This document shows, one piece after another, positions 1-5,217 of a DNA stretch of 5,217 nt. The notes below the pieces were generated by a model. That model did no database searches, had not been told where the DNA came from, and saw only the letters and a program-made list of their open reading frames with translations. The stretch is taken from the NCBI GenBank assembly GCA_036567085.1, contig DATCVG010000034.1, forward strand, positions 1 to 5,217, read 5' to 3'. Positions within the stretch are counted from its first letter, which is position 1; the number at the start of each line of letters is the position of its first letter. The stretch is from Methylopumilus sp036567085. GTDB lineage: Bacteria > Pseudomonadota > Gammaproteobacteria > Burkholderiales > Methylophilaceae. The position numbers were made by a program, and so were the translations under genes.

Positions 1-808
1 TCAAGTTCTTAAACAAGAAATTGATGTGAGATTAAAAAAAGGCATTCGAAATCCCAGTTTAGCGGTCATTCTTTTGGGTTCTGATCCTGCATCATCTATC
101 TATGTTAGGAATAAACGTTTAGCTTGTGAAAAAATTGGCGTAAAGTCAATCGCTTATGATTTACCTGATACGACGTCTGAAAAAGAACTTATCACACTTA
201 TTGAAACATTAAATAATGATACCAATATTGATGGCATTTTAGTTCAGTCACCCTTGCCGGATCACATCAACAATGATGTCATTTTTGAAACTATTTCGCC
301 GCGGAAAGATGTGGATGGATTTCATCCCAAAAATATTGGTCTCTTAGCCGTAAGACAACCTCAATTAAGATCGTGTACACCCTTCGGTGTGATGAAGCTT
401 ATCGAGGCCACTCAGCTCCCAACAAGAGGGCTTGATGCAATAGTGGTTGGTGCATCTAACCATGTCGGTCGGCCTATGGGTCTAGAGCTTCTTTTAGCTG
501 GCTGTACCGTGACGATATGTCATCGTCATACTCAACATCTTCAGCAAAAAATTGAATTGGCAGATATTGTTGTGGCAGCAGTGGGAATACCTGAACTTAT
601 AAAAGGTAGCTGGATTAAGCCTGGTGCCATAGTAATTGATATTGGTATCAGTAGGCTTGATGACGGAAAAATAGTAGGGGATGTTGAGTTTGATATCGCT
701 AAAACGAGAGCTAGTTTTATTACGCCCGTTCCAGGAGGAGTGGGACCTATGACGGTGGCTACGTTAATGGAAAATACGCTTCTGGCACAAAAATTGTCTG
801 CTCTATAA
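1..808 (+). CDS. folD: FolD, bifunctional methylenetetrahydrofolate dehydrogenase / methenyltetrahydrofolate cyclohydrolase (5' end cut by window)
   Basis: Cytosolic enzyme that interconverts 5,10-methylene-, 5,10-methenyl- and 10-formyl-tetrahydrofolate using NADP(H), supplying one-carbon units for purines and formyl-Met-tRNA. In a methylotroph it would also serve C1 metabolism (inference). Visible motifs are YVRNKRLACE, with the catalytic Lys codon at 113-115; GILVQSPLP; KDVDGFHP, with the active-site Asp; the Rossmann segment VVGASNHVGRPM; and the C-terminal signature PVPGGVGPMTVATL. The frame is open from base 2 to the TAA at 806-808, giving 268 residues against 288 in E. coli, so about 20 N-terminal residues lie outside the window. 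The GTG at 26 is an internal Val and not the start, because the codons before it (QVLKQEID) fit the first FolD helix. A Ser replaces the Leu of E. coli's QLPLP, a variant I believe occurs elsewhere in the family. No clear terminator follows; dksA starts 96 bases downstream on the same strand. Confidence 0.96.
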   Translation, partial: QVLKQEIDVRLKKGIRNPSLAVILLGSDPASSIYVRNKRLACEKIGVKSIAYDLPDTTSEKELITLIETLNNDTNIDGILVQSPLPDHINNDVIFETISPRKDVDGFHPKNIGLLAVRQPQLRSCTPFGVMKLIEATQLPTRGLDAIVVGASNHVGRPMGLELLLAGCTVTICHRHTQHLQQKIELADIVVAAVGIPELIKGSWIKPGAIVIDIGISRLDDGKIVGDVEFDIAKTRASFITPVPGGVGPMTVATLMENTLLAQKLSAL

Positions 809-904
809 ATAGTCAGAAAATACCTCAATTACATCTTGCTTTCATAGTCGATCAGTGTAAACTTTCGCGATTATTTTCATTTGTTTTTACTTTAGGATTA
901 AAAA

Positions 905-1666
905 ATGGCAGTTAAAAAAGTAGCTAAAAAAGTTGTTGCTAAGAAAAAAGCTCCAGTCAAAAAAGTGGTAGCTAAGAAAAAACCAGCAGCTAAAAAAGTA
1001 GTAGTTAAAAAAGCAGCTCCTAAAAAGGTAGCGGCCAAGAAAGTAATGGCTAAAAAAGTTATTGCTAAGAAAAAAGCTCCAGTCAAAAAAGTGGTAGCTA
1101 AGAAAAAACCAGCAGCTAAAAAAGTAGTAGTAAAAAAAGCAGCTCCTAAAAAGGTAGCGGCCAAGAAAGTAATGGCTAAAAAAGTTATTGCTAAGAAGCC
1201 TATACCTGCAAAAATTGTTTCGCTTAAATCTAAAGTCGCTGGCTCATCTCAAAAAGGTCTAAAACAATTTAGAGCTTATGAAGCTAAAAAAGGTGAAAGT
1301 TATATGAGCAAAAGCCAACTTAGTCATTTCCGCAACATTCTTAACGAGTGGAAAACAGAATTAAGTCAGGATATCGATCGCACGGTTCATACGATGCAAG
1401 ATGAACTTACATCATATGCAGATCCTAATGATCGCGCAAGCCAAGAATCTGATATGGCTCTAGAACTTAAGAACCGTGATCGCGAACGTAAGCTCATCAA
1501 AAAAATAGATGAGACACTAAGAAATATCGAAAGCCAAGATTATGGCTATTGCACTGGCTGTGGTGAAGAGATTGGTTTGAAACGTTTAGAAGCGCGTCCT
1601 ACAGCAACGCTTTGCATTGATTGTAAAACGCTTGACGAAATCCGTGAAAAACAAATGGCGGGCTAA
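905..1666 (+). CDS. dksA: DksA RNA-polymerase-binding transcription factor with a long Lys/Ala-rich histone-like N-terminal tail
   Basis: DksA binds the RNA polymerase secondary channel and, with ppGpp, represses rRNA and ribosomal-protein promoters and activates some biosynthetic ones. Residues 134-253 align without gaps to E. coli DksA from residue 32 to its end. They include the coiled-coil tip motif DPNDRA (Asp173, Asp176, Ala178, matching E. coli Asp71, Asp74, Ala76), the near-identical NRDRERKLIKKI, a four-Cys zinc finger (Cys216, Cys219, Cys237, Cys240) and the C-terminus EIREKQMAG. E. coli DksA has 151 residues and this protein has 253. The extra length is residues 1-105: 43 Lys, otherwise mainly Ala, Val and Pro, with Lys pairs about every five residues, and no acidic residue before Glu126. 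This resembles histone H1-like or AlgP-type tails and probably binds nucleic acid (inference). The ATG at 905 is supported by AGGA at 894-897, seven bases upstream. The strong terminator just downstream closes the transcript. The DksA identity is certain; the role of the tail is unknown. Confidence 0.95.
   Translation: MAVKKVAKKVVAKKKAPVKKVVAKKKPAAKKVVVKKAAPKKVAAKKVMAKKVIAKKKAPVKKVVAKKKPAAKKVVVKKAAPKKVAAKKVMAKKVIAKKPIPAKIVSLKSKVAGSSQKGLKQFRAYEAKKGESYMSKSQLSHFRNILNEWKTELSQDIDRTVHTMQDELTSYADPNDRASQESDMALELKNRDRERKLIKKIDETLRNIESQDYGYCTGCGEEIGLKRLEARPTATLCIDCKTLDEIREKQMAG
923..1197 (+). repeat. 126-bp tandem repeat (about 2.2 copies) encoding the DksA tail
   Basis: Two adjacent 126-bp units, 938-1063 and 1064-1189, each encode the same 42 residues (starting AKKKAPVKKVVAKKK). 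They differ at one base, T at 1006 against A at 1132, which is synonymous (Val GTT/GTA). The periodicity extends upstream to 923, with one mismatch at 935 versus 1061, and downstream through 1197. The unit is a multiple of three, so a gain or loss of copies keeps the DksA domain in frame. Inside the unit there is a degenerate repeat of about five residues built on Lys-Lys. Near-identity including synonymous positions points to a recent duplication by slippage or recombination. Confidence 0.95.
1291..1306 (+). promoter_or_regulatory. Possible internal ribosome binding site and start codon for a tail-less DksA
   Basis: AGGTGA at 1291-1296 lies seven bases before an in-frame ATG at 1304-1306. 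Starting there would give a 120-residue protein beginning at the position matching E. coli DksA Met32, the edge of the folded domain. The AGGTGA comes from Lys-Gly-Glu codons that are similar in tail-less DksA proteins (KPGEEYM in E. coli), so it may be coincidence. The site is visible in the sequence; its use is speculation. Confidence 0.3.
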
Positions 1667-1681
1667 TCAATTAATTGAAAT

Positions 1682-1710
1682 AAAAAAACCCGGGATCTCC
1701 CGGGTTTTTT
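1682..1710. terminator. Bidirectional Rho-independent terminator between dksA and pnp
   Basis: A perfect stem CCCGGG (1689-1694) / CCCGGG (1699-1704) closes a four-base ATCT loop. It is flanked by seven A (1682-1688) and six T (1705-1710), which lengthen the stem and provide a U-run on either strand. It lies 15 bases after the dksA stop and 24 bases after the pnp stop on the opposite strand, so one element can end both convergent transcripts. Confidence 0.93.
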
Positions 1711-1734
1711 GTTGTCTTAAATTTTTTAAAACAA

Positions 1735-3864
1735 TTAGTCTTCTTTTTTGCTTTCAGATTTTTCTTCAGCAGATGGGGGTTCGATCAATGCTTTTGCACT
1801 TACACGAACACGACCCTTATCATCTACTTCAATGACTTGTACTTTAACTTTCTGTCCTTCAGACAAGAAGTCGGTCACTGCATTGACACGTTGATGTGCA
1901 ATTTGTGAAATATGAAGCAAGCCATCCTTACCAGGAAGTAGAGATACAATGGCACCAAAGTCTAACATTTTAATCACAGTACCTTCGTAGATTTGACCTA
2001 CCTCAATTTCTGCTGTGATTTCTAAAATACGACGTTTAGCTTCTTCACCTTGTAAACCATCGACACAAGCAATCTTGATCGTGCCGTCATCCTCAATATC
2101 GATAGTTGCACCAGTTTCTTCAGTTAAGGCTTTAATCACTGATCCACCTTTACCAATCACTTCACGAATTTTATCTGGATGAATTTTCACAGTAATAATT
2201 CTTGGTGCAAATGCAGATAACTCTTTTCGGCTACCTTTCATTTCTTTTTTCATGATCGCTAAAATATGTTCACGTCCTTCTTTAGCCTGGCTTAATGCCA
2301 CTTGCATAATTTCAGTCGTGATACCTGTGATCTTAATGTCCATTTGAAGTGCTGTAATACCATCTTCAGTGCCCGCAACTTTAAAGTCCATATCACCTAA
2401 GTGATCTTCATCACCTAAGATATCTGTCAGAACAGCAACGCGGTTACCTTCTTTAATGAGACCCATCGCAATACCAGCAACGTGCGCTTTAATTGGAACG
2501 CCAGCGTCCATTAAAGCTAAACAGCCGCCACAGACTGATGCCATAGAACTTGAACCATTGGATTCTGTAATTTCAGAAACAACCCGCATTGTGTAACTAA
2601 AATCTTCTTTTGAAGGTAACACTGCTATCAAAGCACGCTTAGCGAGTCGGCCGTGGCCAATTTCACGACGCTTAGGTGTACCTACACGTCCTGTTTCTCC
2701 AGTTGCATATGGAGGCATATTGTAATGAAGCATGAAGCGGTCTGAATACTCACCTTGAAGCGCATCAATTGATTGTTCATCACGGCCTGTGCCTAATGTT
2801 GCCACCACAAGCGCTTGCGTTTCACCACGCGTGAATAATGCTGAACCATGTGTTCTTGGAAGAACGCCCGTTCTAATTGCAATCGGTCTTACAGTACGCG
2901 TATCTCGACCATCAATACGTGGCTCACCATCTAAAATTTGTGTGCGTACTGTTTTTGCTTCTAAATTAAAAAATTCATTTTTAATTTTGTTTGTTTCAAT
3001 CGTGTCTGTATCTTCAGTAATTAATTCAGCGAATACTTTGTTTTTAATTTCTTCTAGTTTTGCTGAGCGATCGCCTTTTGATTTAATTTGAAATGCAGCA
3101 TGAACATCTTTTGCAGCTAAGTCATGAATCTTTTTAATGAGCGCTTTATCTGGCTCTGGAGCAACCCAATCCCAAGGCTCTTTACCTACTTCTTTAGCTA
3201 ATTCATTGATCATTTTAATTACAGCTTGCATTTCTTTATGGCCATGAAGTACTGCACCTAACATCACGCTTTCAGGTAATTCTTTAGCTTCTGATTCCAC
3301 CATCAATACCGCTGAATCCGTCGCCGCAACCACGAGATCAAGCTCACTTTCTTTTAATTGTGAAGCTGTCGGATTAGTGATGTACTCTTCGTTAATATAA
3401 CCTACACGTGCCGCGCCAATCGGTCCATAAAATGGAATACCGGAAATAGCGAGTGCCGCTGAAGCACCAATGATTGCTGGAATATCAGAATCAATTTCGT
3501 TATCAGATGAAACGACCATCGCCACGATTTGAATTTCGTTGTAAAAACTTTCTGGAAATAAAGGGCGTAATGGACGATCAATTAAACGTGAAGTAAGTGT
3601 CTCTTTTTCACTTGGACGTCCTTCTCTTTTAAAAAAACCGCCAGGAATTTTTCCTGCCGCGTATGTTTTTTCTTGATAATCAACTGTAAGCGGGAAGAAA
3701 TCCTGACCTTCTTTAACATCGTGCTTGCCCACGACTGTCACTAGTACTGTTGTATCACCATAACTTACTAATACTGCGCCATCTGCTTGTCTTGCTATTT
3801 CACCTGTTTCAAGTGTTAAGGTGTGCGCACCAAATTGAATACTTTTCTTAATTGCTTTAAACAT
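1735..3864 (-). CDS. pnp: Polyribonucleotide nucleotidyltransferase (PNPase)
   Basis: Phosphorolytic 3'-to-5' exoribonuclease that degrades mRNA to nucleoside diphosphates; in many proteobacteria the trimer joins the RNase E degradosome. The 709 residues match the usual length (711 in E. coli). Domains in order: first RNase PH-like domain (about 1-145, with GGFFKREGRPSEKE at 75-88), helical domain (about 150-240), second RNase PH-like domain (about 310-545, from GEPRIDGRD), KH domain (about 553-615, GKGG loop at 571-574) and S1 domain (about 622-692), then a short charged tail. Catalytic positions are present: the Ser run at 438-440, Asp487, Asp493 and Lys495, equivalent to E. coli Asp486, Asp492 and Lys494. 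The start is ATG at 3864-3862, with AAGGG (3875-3871) six bases before it. It lies 176 bases downstream of rpsO on the same strand. I see no convincing promoter of its own, so transcription probably reads through from rpsO. Confidence 0.98.
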   Translation of the reverse strand: MFKAIKKSIQFGAHTLTLETGEIARQADGAVLVSYGDTTVLVTVVGKHDVKEGQDFFPLTVDYQEKTYAAGKIPGGFFKREGRPSEKETLTSRLIDRPLRPLFPESFYNEIQIVAMVVSSDNEIDSDIPAIIGASAALAISGIPFYGPIGAARVGYINEEYITNPTASQLKESELDLVVAATDSAVLMVESEAKELPESVMLGAVLHGHKEMQAVIKMINELAKEVGKEPWDWVAPEPDKALIKKIHDLAAKDVHAAFQIKSKGDRSAKLEEIKNKVFAELITEDTDTIETNKIKNEFFNLEAKTVRTQILDGEPRIDGRDTRTVRPIAIRTGVLPRTHGSALFTRGETQALVVATLGTGRDEQSIDALQGEYSDRFMLHYNMPPYATGETGRVGTPKRREIGHGRLAKRALIAVLPSKEDFSYTMRVVSEITESNGSSSMASVCGGCLALMDAGVPIKAHVAGIAMGLIKEGNRVAVLTDILGDEDHLGDMDFKVAGTEDGITALQMDIKITGITTEIMQVALSQAKEGREHILAIMKKEMKGSRKELSAFAPRIITVKIHPDKIREVIGKGGSVIKALTEETGATIDIEDDGTIKIACVDGLQGEEAKRRILEITAEIEVGQIYEGTVIKMLDFGAIVSLLPGKDGLLHISQIAHQRVNAVTDFLSEGQKVKVQVIEVDDKGRVRVSAKALIEPPSAEEKSESKKED

Positions 3865-3884
3865 AATTTACCCTTTTCTTTTTT

Positions 3885-3914
3885 CATCCGTTATTCACTT
3901 CTTAATAACGAATA
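3885..3914 (-). promoter_or_regulatory. Stem-loop in the pnp leader (candidate RNase III / PNPase autoregulatory hairpin)
   Basis: Read on the - strand, CGTTATT (3910-3904) pairs perfectly with AATAACG (3895-3889) around an eight-base AAGAAGTG loop. Four further pairs below, two of them G-U, extend the stem to 11 base pairs. It ends about nine bases before the pnp Shine-Dalgarno sequence and has no U-run, so it is not a terminator. In E. coli, an RNase III-cleaved hairpin in the pnp leader lets PNPase destabilise its own mRNA. An equivalent role here is inferred from position only. Confidence 0.45.
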
Positions 3915-3939
3915 CATTAACTAACATTTAACATCCAAT

Positions 3940-3985
3940 AAAAAAGCCGACGCATCTTCCATGAAAGAAGGATTGCAATCGGCTT
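3940..3985 (-). terminator. Rho-independent terminator or attenuator between rpsO and pnp
   Basis: On the - strand, AAGCCGA (3985-3979) pairs with TCGGCTT (3950-3944), followed by a run of six T ending at 3940. The 28 bases between the arms can fold further (CTTC with GAAG, GCA with TGC), giving a long imperfect hairpin. It lies 55 bases after the rpsO stop and 75 bases before pnp. E. coli also has a terminator after rpsO that lets part of the transcription continue into pnp. The outer stem is only seven pairs, so partial readthrough is plausible. Confidence 0.65.
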
Positions 3986-4040
3986 CAAAACTTACGAATC
4001 AATAAATCTCTTAAACTAATTAATTTAAATAGTTAAAAAA

Positions 4041-4310
4041 TTATTTACGTAAACCAAGACGCTCAATCAATGATTGATAGCGACCTAAATTCTTACCTTT
4101 AAGGTAATCTAATAATTTTCTGCGTTGACTTACAAGTGCTAAAAGTCCACGACGTGAGTGGTGATCTTTTGCATTGGTTTTGAAATGTTCTGTTAAATAA
4201 CCAATACGACTTGTGATAAGTGCAACTTGCACTTCTGGGGATCCTGTATCGTTCTTTGCCTGTTGATATTCACTTACAACTTTGGCTCTTTCTGCTGCTG
4301 TTGATGCCAT
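4041..4310 (-). CDS. rpsO: 30S ribosomal protein S15
   Basis: Small-subunit protein that binds the 16S rRNA central-domain three-way junction early in assembly and helps form intersubunit bridge B4. The 89 residues equal the E. coli length. Family signatures are DTGSPEVQVALITSRI (about 21-36), the strongly conserved KDHHSRRGLL (about 48-57, rRNA contact) and SQRRKLLDYLK, with the typical end LIERLGLRK. The start ATG (4310-4308) follows a purine-rich ribosome binding site, AGGAGAGAAG, at 4325-4316. It lies between truB (67 bases upstream) and pnp (176 bases downstream), the conserved order. In E. coli, S15 represses its own translation through a leader pseudoknot. The inferred leader here is only about 25 bases, so any such structure would have to include coding sequence. 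Confidence 0.98.
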   Translation of the reverse strand: MASTAAERAKVVSEYQQAKNDTGSPEVQVALITSRIGYLTEHFKTNAKDHHSRRGLLALVSQRRKLLDYLKGKNLGRYQSLIERLGLRK

Positions 4311-4340
4311 TTAATCTTCTCTCCTCATTCAGAACCGCGT

Positions 4341-4369
4341 ATTTTAATTGTATTCTTTTGATTTAACAA
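4341..4369 (-). promoter_or_regulatory. Predicted sigma70-type promoter of rpsO
   Basis: On the - strand, TTGTTA (4369-4364, four of six matches to TTGACA) and TAAAAT (4346-4341, five of six to TATAAT) are separated by exactly 17 bases. Transcription would start near 4334, about 24 bases before the rpsO ATG. The bases after the -10 read ACGCGG, a GC-rich discriminator in an otherwise AT-rich gap. In E. coli this feature makes promoters of the translation machinery sensitive to ppGpp and DksA. rpsO may also be transcribed by readthrough from truB, since no terminator is seen between them. Confidence 0.65.
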
Positions 4370-4377
4370 TATGTTTT

Positions 4378-5217
4378 TTATAATATATTTGCGATTAAGC
4401 GCTTAGGGAAAAGGCGTCCCTTGAGGTCGGGCTGGCCTACGCCTACAAATTGACCTGATGCACTATATAAGCGCAATTCTTTATCATTTTTACTCATAAA
4501 ATCAATGCTTTGCCCTTTTTTAATCGCTTCTGTTTCGGCCACAGTTAATTCGACCGATAATAAATCTTCAAGTAAAGCATCGATAGGCATAAGTGCTTTT
4601 TCTCGAGACGCCATTGACATACCTTCAAGTGCCTCGATCGAGAACGCATCTGATAATTGAAAATTACCCGTTTGGGTCCTTTCTAAAGCCTTTAAATGGG
4701 CGCCACATCCTAATGTCTGCCCAATATCTTCTGCCAAAGTTCTAATGTAAGTGCCTTTACTGCAAAGAACTTCAATGGTGATGATGCTCTCTTCAATTTT
4801 TATAAGTTTGATGTCGTAAATTTTGATTTGTCGAGATTTACGCTCAATTTCAATCCCCTCTCTTGCATATTCATAAAGAGGTTTTCCTTCAAATTTCAAC
4901 GCAGAATACATAGGTGGTAATTGAGTAATATCACCTATAAATTTTTTTAATGTGTCTTTTAATTGGGCTTCATTTAATACAACTTCTTTTTCTGAAACCA
5001 CCTCTCCTTCCTGGTCTCCTGTCGAAGTGGTGATACCTAATTGAATCGTTGCGATATAACTTTTATTAGCATCAAGAAGACGATGAGAGAATTTTGTAGC
5101 TTCGCCTAAACAAATAGGTAAAAGTCCTGAAGCCATAGGATCAAGAGTACCTGTGTGTCCTGCTTTTTTTGCATTAAACAGCCATTGAATTTTTTTTAAC
5201 GCTTGATTTGAAGAAAA
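4378..5217 (-). CDS. truB: tRNA pseudouridine(55) synthase TruB (5' end cut by window)
   Basis: Isomerises U55 in the T-arm of tRNAs to pseudouridine and also acts as a tRNA folding chaperone. The - strand frame is open from the right edge to the TAA at 4380-4378, giving 279 visible residues. The first visible residues (FSSNQALKKI) align to about residue 25 of E. coli TruB, so roughly 24 residues lie outside. Motif AGHTGTLDP contains the catalytic Asp (codon 5142-5140; Asp48 in E. coli). Further conserved pieces are GLLPICLGEATKFS, NKSYIATIQLG with the stacking Tyr, MYSALKFEGKPLYEYAREG, CSKGTYIRTLAEDIG with conserved Tyr and Arg, and a C-terminal PUA-like segment (FVGVGQPDLKGRLFPKRL). The ATG at 5136-5134 is an internal Met and cannot be the start, because it lies after the catalytic Asp. 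The gene is upstream of rpsO and on the same strand, in the usual infB-rbfA-truB-rpsO-pnp order. Confidence 0.97.
   Translation of the reverse strand, partial: FSSNQALKKIQWLFNAKKAGHTGTLDPMASGLLPICLGEATKFSHRLLDANKSYIATIQLGITTSTGDQEGEVVSEKEVVLNEAQLKDTLKKFIGDITQLPPMYSALKFEGKPLYEYAREGIEIERKSRQIKIYDIKLIKIEESIITIEVLCSKGTYIRTLAEDIGQTLGCGAHLKALERTQTGNFQLSDAFSIEALEGMSMASREKALMPIDALLEDLLSVELTVAETEAIKKGQSIDFMSKNDKELRLYSASGQFVGVGQPDLKGRLFPKRLIANIL

Noticed and set aside
541..828. Open frame of 95 codons antisense to the end of folD.
   Set aside because: It overlaps strongly conserved FolD sequence and has no recognisable protein features.
836..863. Possible promoter for dksA: TTGCTT (836-841) and TAAACT (858-863), 16 bases apart.
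   Set aside because: Only four of six matches in each box and a non-optimal spacer. dksA probably has a promoter in 809-904, but this sequence does not decide where.
898..1164. An 88-residue open frame antisense to the dksA repeat, rich in Ala, Phe, Leu and Thr and looking like a membrane protein.
   Set aside because: It is the complement of the Lys/Ala repeat: AAA and GCT codons on one strand give TTT and AGC-type codons on the other. The + strand frame continues into an undoubted DksA domain.
905..1200. The repeat tract considered as a CRISPR-like or non-coding array.
   Set aside because: There are no spacers, the unit is 126 bp and divisible by three, and the reading frame runs unbroken into DksA.
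1617..1835. Open frame of 72 codons on the + strand spanning the dksA end, the terminator and the pnp end.
   Set aside because: It reads through a strong terminator and overlaps two real genes in other frames.
2789..3091. Open frame of 100 codons antisense inside pnp.
   Set aside because: It is a shadow of the second RNase PH domain coding region with no sign of its own.
3865..3939. Search for a pnp-specific promoter, e.g. TTGGAT followed by TATTCG on the - strand.
   Set aside because: The -10 match is three of six and the spacer 18 bases, which is no better than chance in AT-rich DNA.

Overview
The window is a gene-dense, AT-rich piece of core bacterial chromosome with five genes. The two end genes are cut by the window edges. 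The S15, PNPase, TruB, FolD and DksA sequences all look proteobacterial, and S15 in particular resembles betaproteobacterial S15 proteins. Low GC together with a betaproteobacterial signature suggests a streamlined methylotroph of the Methylophilaceae (OM43 / Candidatus Methylopumilus type). This assignment is an inference from recall and not a search result.

Layout. On the + strand, folD (bifunctional methylene-tetrahydrofolate dehydrogenase/cyclohydrolase) enters from the left edge and ends at 808. It is followed by a dksA gene (905-1666). That gene encodes a complete, highly conserved DksA RNA-polymerase-binding domain behind a tail of about 105 residues made of Lys/Ala/Val/Pro repeats, resembling a histone H1 tail or AlgP. 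A near-perfect palindromic terminator (1682-1710), flanked by an A-run and a T-run, separates dksA from the convergent pnp. On the - strand, read right to left, come truB (running off the right edge), rpsO (S15) and pnp (PNPase). This is the usual end of the infB-rbfA-truB-rpsO-pnp translation/RNA-turnover cluster.

Regulation visible in the sequence: a good sigma70-type promoter for rpsO in the truB-rpsO gap, with a GC-rich stretch just after the -10; a terminator/attenuator-like hairpin with a U-run between rpsO and pnp; and a second stem-loop just upstream of the pnp ribosome binding site, where PNPase autoregulation acts in E. coli.

The most notable element is the DksA tail. It is built by a 126-bp tandem duplication whose two copies differ at one base, so it looks recent and probably length-variable. 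At the junction of tail and DksA domain lies a Shine-Dalgarno-like AGGTGA seven bases before an in-frame ATG, so the gene could in principle yield both tailed and tail-less DksA. No mobile element, CRISPR array, tRNA or rRNA is seen, and there is no gene-free stretch longer than 300 bases.
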